Shown here piece after piece: positions 26,356-32,729 of a stretch of 39,686 nt of DNA (the stretch's first letter is position 1; every line of letters starts with the position of its first letter). The notes under the pieces were generated by a model. It saw only the letters and a program-made list of their open reading frames with translations, did not search any database and was not told where the DNA came from. The position numbers and the translations under genes are program-made. The stretch is from Profundicola sp048268105 (lineage in GTDB: Bacteria > Bacteroidota > Bacteroidia > Flavobacteriales > Weeksellaceae). The stretch lies in contig JBLWWH010000023.1 in assembly GCA_048268105.1 (NCBI GenBank), forward strand, positions 1 through 39,686, read 5' to 3'.

Positions 26356-27105
26356 ATGAATATGAGAAAAAGTATTTTTTTAATTGTTGGAATTATAATT
26401 CCAACAATTTTTTTAAACGCTCAACAAAATATTGAAGAAGTATTTAAGAATAATTGGAAAGTGGGATTAAACACACAGTTTAGTTATTTTTTCCCTGAAA
26501 ATTCCAATAATCCTCTAAATTATAATCTAGATGGTTTGGAAGTATTTGATATTGGAATTTTGTGGAATATTAAACAGCACAGAAATAGTAACTATCAAAT
26601 TGGTATAAGTATTCCTCTGAAATCCAATGGAAAAGTTAGTTATGAGAAATCTATCTCTGATGGTGGTGGAGAAAAAATTTACACTAATAATACAAATTTT
26701 TTACAGACCAGGTTTTTCGCTCAGTATGAGTATTATATAAATTTAAGTCCGAAAACATTTATTTATGTGGGAGGTGGACCAGAAGTAAAATATTTTTTCA
26801 AAGATCCAGAAGATGATGGCTATTGGCAAATACCTTATAGCGAAAATAGTCCTGATTTCTATGAACTCAATTATTTATCTGAAAAATTTAAAGTGGGGTT
26901 GAATGCGGAAATTGGTGTTTTGACTTCATCTACAACCTTAGGTGTTTTTAATCTTTTTGTTAAAGGACATATGTCTTTTAATAAATATTTAGAAACTACA
27001 ATTAAACCAACATTAGAATCGAGCGAGTCTTGGGAGCAATATTATGCTGGTCACTATGTTGGAGTAGGAATTAAATTGTATCCCAAAAAAATTAAAAAAG
27101 AATAA
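26356..27105 (+). CDS. Predicted exported beta-barrel-like protein, paralogue 2
   Basis: The protein has 249 residues with a signal peptide (MNMRKSIFLIVGIIIPTIFL, then NAQ). It aligns by eye with the preceding protein: IEEVFKNNWKVGLNTQFSYF near the N-terminus, DIGILWNIKQ, NYQIGISIPL, then IYVGGGPEVKYFF and the C-terminal GHYVGVGIKLYPKK. The pair therefore arose by tandem duplication followed by strong divergence. The start could be the first or third codon (MNM). The coding sequence of the signal peptide contains a perfect 28-nt palindrome followed by seven T, which could reduce expression of this copy. Function unknown. Confidence 0.75.
   Translation: MNMRKSIFLIVGIIIPTIFLNAQQNIEEVFKNNWKVGLNTQFSYFFPENSNNPLNYNLDGLEVFDIGILWNIKQHRNSNYQIGISIPLKSNGKVSYEKSISDGGGEKIYTNNTNFLQTRFFAQYEYYINLSPKTFIYVGGGPEVKYFFKDPEDDGYWQIPYSENSPDFYELNYLSEKFKVGLNAEIGVLTSSTTLGVFNLFVKGHMSFNKYLETTIKPTLESSESWEQYYAGHYVGVGIKLYPKKIKKE
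26382..26409 (+). repeat. Perfect palindrome with T-tract inside the start of paralogue 2
   Basis: Arms AATTGTTGGAAT and ATTCCAACAATT are separated by TATA, giving a perfect 28-nt palindrome. It is immediately followed by more T (a run of seven counting the last two palindrome bases), so on the plus strand it resembles a Rho-independent terminator although it encodes signal-peptide residues LIVGIIIPTI. Confidence 0.75.
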
Positions 27106-27114
27106 AGGTAATTC

Positions 27115-27325
27115 AGCCACGGAGGATGCAACAGCGATTGAATGGAAATCCTTTTGTTGGCATGGTGCAACAAAAAACGAAGTAGAAGAGTGGCGTGCTT
27201 GCACAAACTCCTTCTACGAGATTTTTTGTCGCCATGCCAACAAAAGATTGGAATGAAAGCGCGGTCTTTTGGATTGTTTTTCGACAAGTTAAGTTTTTGG
27301 TAATCAGGTTAAAACAATCCAAAAG
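27115..27325. repeat. Structured intergenic element with two inverted repeats
   Basis: This gap has higher GC than its surroundings and no supported gene. It contains a long imperfect inverted repeat, arms 27152-27190 and 27207-27245, both starting from TTTTGTTGGCATGG and its complement, around a 16-nt loop. A second, perfect 15-bp inverted repeat, CTTTTGGATTGTTTT (27266-27280) and its complement (27311-27325), follows after 20 nt. Flanking words GCGATTGAATGGAAATCC and GATTGGAATGAAAGCGCGG resemble, from memory, an abundant intergenic element of flavobacterial genomes whose central stem varies. It may be a repeated element or a structured RNA. Confidence 0.6.
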
Positions 27326-27380
27326 AGTTGCCCAACATAGCATAATTAATCTTATGAATGCATAGTTGGTGAAAATAATG

Positions 27381-27388
27381 TATTTTTG
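27381..27388 (+). promoter_or_regulatory. Candidate -7 element for the alpha/beta hydrolase gene
   Basis: TATTTTTG matches TAnnTTTG, 24 nt upstream of the ATG at 27413. The predicted leader is about 18 nt. Confidence 0.4.
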
Positions 27389-27412
27389 TAGCTTAGTTCC
27401 AAACTAACGTGC

Positions 27413-28186
27413 ATGTTATTTAAGATAAAAAAACAGAAAAAGTATAGTTTTATAGAGGAGGGTGAAGGACATCCAATAGTATTACTTCATGGTTTGATGG
27501 GAGGTTTGAGTAATTTTGATTCGTTGATGAAATATTTTTCGTCGCGTGGTTACAAAGTTTACGCGCCTAATTTGCCAATCCTAGACATGCCAATTCTGAA
27601 TACGAATGTGGGGAATATTGCTAAATTTGTTTCAGGTTTTTTGAAAGATGTGGTTAAAGAACCGGCTACTTTGGTAGGGAATTCTTTGGGTGGTCATGTG
27701 GGGCTTGTAGTTACGAAGGATCATCCTGATTTAGTTCATTCACTCGTTTTGACGGGAAGTTCTGGTTTGTATGAAAAGTCTTTTGGGGAAACTTTTCCAA
27801 AAAGAGGGAGCTATGAATACGTGAAAAAGAAGGCTGAAGAGGTTTTCTACGATCCAAAAGTAGCGACGATAGATATAGTTGATGAGGTTTATGAAACCGT
27901 TAATAACTCAAAAAAGGCGATTAAGATTTTATACATTGCACGTAGTGCCATCAAACACAATATGAAAAATGATCTAGAGAACATTAAGGTTCCGGTTTGT
28001 TTGATATGGGGAAAACAGGATGGTGTAACGCCGCCTGAGGTAGCTGTGGAGTTTGAGGCAGGATTGCCTGATGCTACTTTACATTGGATAGATAAATGTG
28101 GTCACGCGGCCATGATGGAACATCCTGAAGTGTTTAACCAATTGTTGTTCGAGTGGTTAGATCCTAAAGTGAAAAAGGAAAAATGA
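27413..28186 (+). CDS. Alpha/beta-fold hydrolase
   Basis: The protein has 257 residues with no signal peptide, so it is cytoplasmic. The alpha/beta-hydrolase layout is complete: oxyanion-hole HGLMGG (26-31), nucleophile elbow GNSLGG with Ser91, acid Asp203 in IWGKQDGVTPPE, and His231 in DKCGHAAMMEHP. The intact triad argues for an active esterase or C-C bond hydrolase. The substrate cannot be told from sequence. Its stop overlaps the start of engB by 4 nt, so the two are probably one operon; this neighbour pairing gives no clear clue to substrate. Confidence 0.92.
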   Translation: MLFKIKKQKKYSFIEEGEGHPIVLLHGLMGGLSNFDSLMKYFSSRGYKVYAPNLPILDMPILNTNVGNIAKFVSGFLKDVVKEPATLVGNSLGGHVGLVVTKDHPDLVHSLVLTGSSGLYEKSFGETFPKRGSYEYVKKKAEEVFYDPKVATIDIVDEVYETVNNSKKAIKILYIARSAIKHNMKNDLENIKVPVCLIWGKQDGVTPPEVAVEFEAGLPDATLHWIDKCGHAAMMEHPEVFNQLLFEWLDPKVKKEK

Positions 28187-28791
28187 CTATAAAAACCGCA
28201 ACTTTTGTTGAGAGCAATACGGATTGGTCTAAATGTCCAGAACCGAATATTCCTGAATACGCTTTTATTGGTAGATCCAATGTAGGTAAATCGTCGTTGA
28301 TTAACTTACTTACGAATCAAAAGAAATTGGCCAAGACATCTTCTACGCCTGGTAAAACTCAGTTAATCAATCACTTCTTGATTAATGAATCTTGGTATTT
28401 GGTGGATTTGCCGGGTTATGGTTATGCAAAAGTTTCTAAGAAAGATCGACAGAAATTTGGGAAATTAATCACCAACTATATTACAAAGCGTAAGAATCTA
28501 GTCAATGTCTTTTTGTTGGTAGATAGTCGTCATGAACCACAGAAAAGTGATTTGGAGTTTATGGAGTTTTTAGGAAAAAATGCAATTCCTTTTACGATTG
28601 TTATGACAAAAATAGATAAGCTTAATTCTGCCAAGCTCGGTAAAAATTTAGCGAAATATAAGTCTGAATTACTTAAATCTTGGGCTGAATTACCACCTTT
28701 TTATACCACATCAGCTGCATCTAAATTAGGTGCTGAAAATATTTTAGCAGATATAGACCACTATAATAAACAATTGGTTGAAAGGTTTTAG
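28183..28791 (+). CDS. engB: Ribosome biogenesis GTP-binding protein EngB (YsxC/YihA)
   Basis: This essential TRAFAC GTPase is involved in assembly of the large ribosomal subunit. It has 202 residues, family-normal. G motifs are visible in order: G1 GRSNVGKSS (about 30-38), G2 region STPGKTQLIN, G3 DLPGYGYAKVSKK, G4 TKIDKL and G5 TSAAS. The GYGYAKVSK stretch after G3 is diagnostic of EngB. Its ATG overlaps the preceding hydrolase stop (ATGA), which suggests translational coupling. Confidence 0.97.
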   Translation: MTIKTATFVESNTDWSKCPEPNIPEYAFIGRSNVGKSSLINLLTNQKKLAKTSSTPGKTQLINHFLINESWYLVDLPGYGYAKVSKKDRQKFGKLITNYITKRKNLVNVFLLVDSRHEPQKSDLEFMEFLGKNAIPFTIVMTKIDKLNSAKLGKNLAKYKSELLKSWAELPPFYTTSAASKLGAENILADIDHYNKQLVERF

Positions 28792-28829
28792 AGCCAATAT
28801 TTAGTTTAGGGCTTATGGTTTAGGTTTGT

Positions 28830-28899
28830 GGCGCACATTTATATATTTGATTTAGTCTAGTAAGCAGCCTACCAATTTAGTTTAGAGAATATGTGTGCC
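28830..28899. repeat. Distant inverted repeat downstream of engB
   Basis: GGCGCACAT (28830-28838) and ATGTGTGCC (28891-28899) pair over nine bases with one G-U, around a 52-nt interval. The interval includes TATATTTG (28842-28849), a -7-like word. No gene is supported in the 28792-28930 gap, so a small RNA or leader cannot be excluded. Confidence 0.35.
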
Positions 28900-28930
28900 G
28901 ATAACTATAGGTATTTGTCTGTATGTATCG

Positions 28931-28952
28931 CTCTCCAATAGGAGGGTTTTTT
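28931..28952 (+). terminator. Rho-independent terminator of engB
   Basis: CTCTCC (28931-28936) pairs with GGAGGG (28941-28946) around AATA, with one G-U, and is followed by six T. It is 139 nt beyond the engB stop. Confidence 0.75.
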
Positions 28953-28977
28953 ATGCTTAAAAATCAGGCACAAAAAA

Positions 28978-28999
28978 AGCCGTCTATTTCTAGACGACT
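28978..28999 (-). terminator. Terminator of the thrS-infC-rpmI-rplT operon
   Basis: On the minus strand AGTCGTCTA pairs with TAGACGGCT (one U-G) around a GAAA loop and is followed by a run of T. It is 30 nt beyond the rplT stop. Confidence 0.85.
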
Positions 29000-29028
29000 T
29001 TTATAAATACAGTTCAATATTATTTAAT

Positions 29029-29373
29029 TTATTTTACCTTTTCTACAATTGCTTTAAAGGCATCCGGGTGATTTAACGCTAAATCAGCCAATACTTTACG
29101 GTTCAATTCGATATTGCTCTTCTTCATAGCACCCATAAATTGACTATAAGTCAAACCATGTTGGCGCGCTGCTGCATTAATACGAAGGATCCATAAGGCA
29201 CGGAAATTTCTCTTTTTGGTTTTTCTATCACGGTAAGAATAAAGCATTGCTTTTTCTACTGCGTTTTTAGCCACTGTCCAAACGTTTTTACGACGTCCGT
29301 AGTAACCTTTGGCCTGTTTGATGATTTTTTTACGTCTTCTTCTTGACGCTACTGAATTTACTGATCTTGGCAT
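29029..29373 (-). CDS. rplT: 50S ribosomal protein L20 (bL20)
   Basis: This is an early-assembly large-subunit protein that binds 23S rRNA. It has 114 residues and is very basic at the N-terminus. It shows the family pattern MPRSVNSVASRRRRKKIIKQ, then AKGYYGRRKNVWTVAKNAVE, YSYRDRKTKKRNFRALWI, and RINAAARQHGLTYSQFM. It is the last gene of the operon, 98 nt after rpmI. In E. coli and Bacillus L20 represses this operon by binding mRNA; whether that holds here is untested. Confidence 0.98.
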   Translation of the reverse strand: MPRSVNSVASRRRRKKIIKQAKGYYGRRKNVWTVAKNAVEKAMLYSYRDRKTKKRNFRALWILRINAAARQHGLTYSQFMGAMKKSNIELNRKVLADLALNHPDAFKAIVEKVK

Positions 29374-29471
29374 AATTTTTAATTTTTTGACTGTGGGCGG
29401 ATGAATTTAATCAACTCTTTTAATTTTTGCCTGCGGTCGGGTTAATATTAATTAATAAACCGGTTGAAATA

Positions 29472-29669
29472 TTATTTCAATCCTAATTGTTGTTGAACAC
29501 TGTACATATCTGGATCTGCAACCAGTGTCATTTTTGTTAAATTCTTCTTACGTTTCTTAGACTTTTTTGTCAAGATATGGCTTTTAAAAGCGTGTTTGCG
29601 CTTAATCTTTCCAGTTCCTGTAAGTTTGAAACGTTTCTTTGCTCCTGATTTTGTTTTCTGCTTTGGCAT
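29472..29669 (-). CDS. rpmI: 50S ribosomal protein L35 (bL35)
   Basis: This small, highly basic large-subunit protein has 65 residues. It matches the family: MPKQKTKSGAKKRFKLTGTG near the start, followed by KIKRKHAFKSHILTKKSKKR and KRKKNLTKMTLV. It lies between infC and rplT in the conserved order. A hairpin with a T-rich tail lies in the 104-nt gap upstream of it. Confidence 0.97.
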   Translation of the reverse strand: MPKQKTKSGAKKRFKLTGTGKIKRKHAFKSHILTKKSKKRKKNLTKMTLVADPDMYSVQQQLGLK

Positions 29670-29712
29670 AATTTCTATATTTATTGAACTGATTTATAAT
29701 TTAAAAAATGAA

Positions 29713-29737
29713 GGAACAAGCAATTGAGTCTTGTCCC
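29713..29737 (-). terminator. Hairpin with T-rich tail between infC and rpmI (possible attenuator)
   Basis: On the minus (coding) strand GGGACAAG pairs with CTTGTTCC (one G-U) around a 9-nt loop and is followed by TTCATTTTTT. Since rpmI and rplT must still be expressed, this would act as a partial terminator, an attenuator, or an mRNA-processing hairpin. Confidence 0.6.
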
Positions 29738-29773
29738 TTTTTTATTTGTTAATTATTTAAATGGAACTAAAAA

Positions 29774-30334
29774 TTACTTTTTAGGAGCCATCATCATAAT
29801 CATTCTTTTACCTTCTAGTTTGGGCATTTGTTCTACTTTGCCAAACTCTTCTAATTCCTGTGCTAATTTAAGCAGCAAGATTTCTCCTTGATCCTTAAAC
29901 ACAATAGAACGACCTTTAAAGAAAACATAGGCTTTTAACTTAGATCCATCTTTAAGGAAACTTTCTGCATGACGTTTTTTGAATTCGTAATCATGCTCGT
30001 CCGTATTAGGACCGAATCGAATCTCTTTAATCGTTACCTTAGTTTGTTTGGCCTTCATTTCCTTTTGACGCTTCTTTTGGTCGTATAGGAACTTTTTGTA
30101 ATCCAAAATCTTGGCTACTGGAGGCTTTGCATTTTCAGTAATTAACACAAGGTCTAACTCGTTTTCCTTGGCTAATGCTAATGCATCTTTAGTCTTATAG
30201 ACACCTATTTTTAGGTCTTCTATATCACCCACAACACGTACTTCTGGAACACGAATGTTCTCGTTAATTTTGTGTTGATCTTCCTGTTTTCTTCTTGGTG
30301 GTCGGTATCCACCACGTCTTCTTATTGCGATAAT
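29774..30334 (-). CDS. infC: Translation initiation factor IF-3 with a non-AUG start
   Basis: IF-3 binds the 30S subunit and checks the start codon. The first ATG/GTG-type start (GTG at 30232) would cut off the N-terminal domain. The frame continues upstream through KINENIRVPEVRVVGD, which is the conserved IF-3 beginning, and a basic RRRGGYRPPRRKQED tail, to a TAA at 30335-30337. No ATG, GTG or TTG lies in that tail; the first codons after the stop are ATT ATC GCA ATA. The likely start is ATT at 30334 (186 residues), as in E. coli infC, where AUU allows IF-3 to control its own synthesis. DYKKFLYDQKKRQKEMKAKQ marks the linker and IKEIRFGPNTDEHDYEFKKR the C-domain. It starts 14 nt after the thrS stop. 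Confidence 0.93.
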   Translation of the reverse strand: MIAIRRRGGYRPPRRKQEDQHKINENIRVPEVRVVGDIEDLKIGVYKTKDALALAKENELDLVLITENAKPPVAKILDYKKFLYDQKKRQKEMKAKQTKVTIKEIRFGPNTDEHDYEFKKRHAESFLKDGSKLKAYVFFKGRSIVFKDQGEILLLKLAQELEEFGKVEQMPKLEGKRMIMMMAPKK

Positions 30335-30348
30335 TTATAATGTTTTGG

Positions 30349-32268
30349 TTATACTCTCATTTCATTTTCGAGACGATTTTTAAACTCTTCCATCGTGAAT
30401 GTTCCTAAATCTCCCTCGCCGTGTTTCCTAACAGAAACCGTATTGCTTTCTTCTTCCTTTTCGCCTACAATCAGCATATAAGGGATTTTCCCTACCTCTG
30501 CATCGCGAATTTTCCTTCCTGTTTTTTCGGCTCTGCCGTCAATCAGCCCACAAATATCGGAATTTTCTATGGAATTTAAAACTTTTTTACTGTATTCTAA
30601 GTACTTATCACTAATTGGTAGAATGATAAACTGCTCTGGCGTCAACCACATAGGGAATTCACCTGCGGTGTTTTCTATTAAAATTGCAATAAATCTTTCT
30701 AACGAACCAAATGGAGCTCTGTGAATCATCACAGGGCGATGCTTATCACCATCAGATCCAATATAAGTTAAATCAAATCTCTTAGGTAAATTATAGTCTA
30801 CTTGAATCGTACCTAACTGCCAACTTCTACCTAAGGCGTCCTTCACCATGAAATCTAGTTTAGGACCGTAGAATGCAGCTTCACCATATTCTACAACAGC
30901 CTTTAAGCCTTTTTCTTCTACAGCTTGCTTAATAGCATTTTCTGCTTTGTCCCAATCTTCGTCAGATCCAATGTATTTATCTCTGTTGTCATTATCTCTC
31001 AATGATATTTGCGTAGAGAAGTCCTCAAAACCTAATGATCCAAATACATATAATACTAAGTCAATAACTTTTTTGAACTCTTCTAACAATTGATCAGGTG
31101 TACAGAAAATATGCGCATCATCTTGTGTAAATCCACGCACACGAGTCAAACCGTGTAGCTCACCAGACTGTTCATAACGATAAACCGTTCCAAATTCAGC
31201 AAAACGCTTTGGTAAATCTCGATAAGACCATTGTGAGCTTTTGTAAATCTCGCAGTGATGTGGACAGTTCATTGGTTTTAGCATGAATTCCTCGCCCTCG
31301 TTGGGAGTCGTAATAGGTCTAAAACTATCCTCACCGTATTTCTCGTAGTGTCCCGAAGTAATGTACAACTCTTTGCCTCCAATATGAGGTGTCACCACCA
31401 TTTCATAACCCGCTTTTTGCTGAGCACGCATCAAGAAGTTTTCTAACTTTCTTCTCAACGCAGCACCTTTTGGCAACCAAAGTGGTAAACCAGCTCCAAC
31501 TTTCTCAGAAAATGTGAAGATGCCCAGCTCCTTACCAATTTTTCTATGGTCACGTTTTTTAGCCTCTTCTAGGTTATGTAAATATTCTTTTAATTCTTTT
31601 TGTTTTGGGAACGAGATACCATAAACACGCGTTAACTGCTTGTTTTTCTCGTCTCCTCGCCAGTAAGCACCAGCAGCGTTAAGGATTTTAACCGCCTTAA
31701 CGATGGACGTATTTGGAATGTGTCCACCACGACATAAATCTGTAAAATTGTCATGCGAACAGAATGTGATTTCTCCGTCCTCTAAGTTTTCAATTAACTC
31801 CGTTTTGAATGGGTTATCCTTGTACATTTCTAAAGCCTCTGCCTTAGAAACTGGATATAAATTGAATTCGCTTTTCTTTTTAGCGTTTTCAAGCATTTTC
31901 TTTTCGATTTTATCGAAATCCTTCTCAGAAAGAGACGTATCTCCAAAATCTACATCATAGTAAAAACCATTATCAATCGCCGGTCCGATGGTTAATTTCG
32001 CATCCGGAAAGAACTCCAAAATTGCCTGAGCCAGCAGGTGAGCCGATGAGTGCCAAAATGCTTTTTTGCCTAGATCGTCGTTCCAGGTCAAAAGGGTCAA
32101 TTGGCTATCTTCGGTGATAGGTGTATGCACCTCAACTTGTTGTTCGTTTACCAAAGCAGAAATTACGTTTCTCGCTAAACCTTCGCTGATGTCCTTGGCT
32201 ACCTCCATAGGAGTAACCGGACTTTCAAATGAGCGAATGCTACCGTCGGGAAGACTAATGTTTACCAT
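30349..32268 (-). CDS. thrS: Threonyl-tRNA synthetase
   Basis: This enzyme charges tRNA-Thr. It has 639 residues in the full bacterial architecture. There is an N-terminal TGS domain (1-60), and an editing domain with the zinc-like motif HSSAHLLAQA (about 73-82) and CRGGHIP. The class II catalytic core follows, with motif 2 around FGTVYRYEQSGELHGLTRVR, MNCPHHCEIY for the catalytic zinc, and motif 3 near HRAPFGSLERF. The anticodon-binding domain ends GTFTMEEFKNRL. It is the first gene of the operon; a TATCTTTG (-7-like) lies at 32287-32294 on its strand. Confidence 0.98.
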   Translation of the reverse strand: MVNISLPDGSIRSFESPVTPMEVAKDISEGLARNVISALVNEQQVEVHTPITEDSQLTLLTWNDDLGKKAFWHSSAHLLAQAILEFFPDAKLTIGPAIDNGFYYDVDFGDTSLSEKDFDKIEKKMLENAKKKSEFNLYPVSKAEALEMYKDNPFKTELIENLEDGEITFCSHDNFTDLCRGGHIPNTSIVKAVKILNAAGAYWRGDEKNKQLTRVYGISFPKQKELKEYLHNLEEAKKRDHRKIGKELGIFTFSEKVGAGLPLWLPKGAALRRKLENFLMRAQQKAGYEMVVTPHIGGKELYITSGHYEKYGEDSFRPITTPNEGEEFMLKPMNCPHHCEIYKSSQWSYRDLPKRFAEFGTVYRYEQSGELHGLTRVRGFTQDDAHIFCTPDQLLEEFKKVIDLVLYVFGSLGFEDFSTQISLRDNDNRDKYIGSDEDWDKAENAIKQAVEEKGLKAVVEYGEAAFYGPKLDFMVKDALGRSWQLGTIQVDYNLPKRFDLTYIGSDGDKHRPVMIHRAPFGSLERFIAILIENTAGEFPMWLTPEQFIILPISDKYLEYSKKVLNSIENSDICGLIDGRAEKTGRKIRDAEVGKIPYMLIVGEKEEESNTVSVRKHGEGDLGTFTMEEFKNRLENEMRV

Positions 32269-32286
32269 AAAAAATTCTTAGGCTGA

Positions 32287-32294
32287 CAAAGATA
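32287..32294 (-). promoter_or_regulatory. Candidate -7 element for thrS
   Basis: TATCTTTG on the minus strand matches TAnnTTTG, 19 nt upstream of the start codon; a second match, TATTTTTG, is at 32306-32313. Neither has a convincing -33 box. Confidence 0.3.
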
Positions 32295-32711
32295 ATGAGA
32301 AAAGACAAAAATAAGGTAAGAATTTACGCGATACTATAGGACAAAGTTTTTGATTCGTAATAAGCTTAATTTTAAATCAAACCTATGGTCTAATAAACAG
32401 ATGATTTTTAGGGCGAATTTTGGTTTTGTCAATGTTTTGACAAAACTAAAACCGGGCTTTTTGTTCCAATCTTGTGCTGATTCAAAGACAAAAATCGCAT
32501 AAAAAGAGCTTCTAAGGTCGCTTTTATATTTTGTTTTTTGTATCTCCAAATCAGCAAAAGGATTTTCACGTCAATCCCTTTCGCAGCTTCGCTCTAATAA
32601 ATCAAAGGCTATAAGTTGTATACTAGCTATTGCTTCTAAAATAATAGGTGATAAAAATAGGAACTGACAACTAAACATGAACCCATGTGTTTTTAAATTA
32701 CAGCACAGTTT
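32295..32711. other. Intergenic region between divergent thrS and hflX
   Basis: No gene is supported in this gap of about 440 nt. It holds a perfect hairpin, GTTTTGTCAA / TTGACAAAAC around TGTT, at 32423-32446, with GGTTTT and AAAACC just outside. It is not placed to terminate either divergent gene and has no directly adjoining T-tract on the thrS strand. It could be an operator or lie in a thrS leader. Confidence 0.5.
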
Positions 32712-32715
32712 TTGA

Positions 32716-32723
32716 TATATTTG
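32716..32723 (+). promoter_or_regulatory. Candidate -7 element for hflX
   Basis: TATATTTG matches TAnnTTTG and ends 6 nt before the ATG at 32730, so a transcript starting at the usual distance would be leaderless or nearly so. Confidence 0.4.
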
Positions 32724-32729
32724 TGTCAT

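Noticed and set aside
27013..27343. Three overlapping minus-strand ORFs of 63-77 codons in the gap after paralogue 2
   Set aside because: They lie across the inverted repeats, have low-complexity translations without family features, and overlap each other in different frames.
30232..30232. GTG as the start of infC
   Set aside because: It would remove the conserved KINENIRVPEVRVVGD beginning of IF-3, which is encoded in frame just upstream.
32334..32549. A 71-codon minus-strand ORF between thrS and hflX
   Set aside because: No plausible family, no promoter or start context, and its sequence spans a palindrome; more likely chance.
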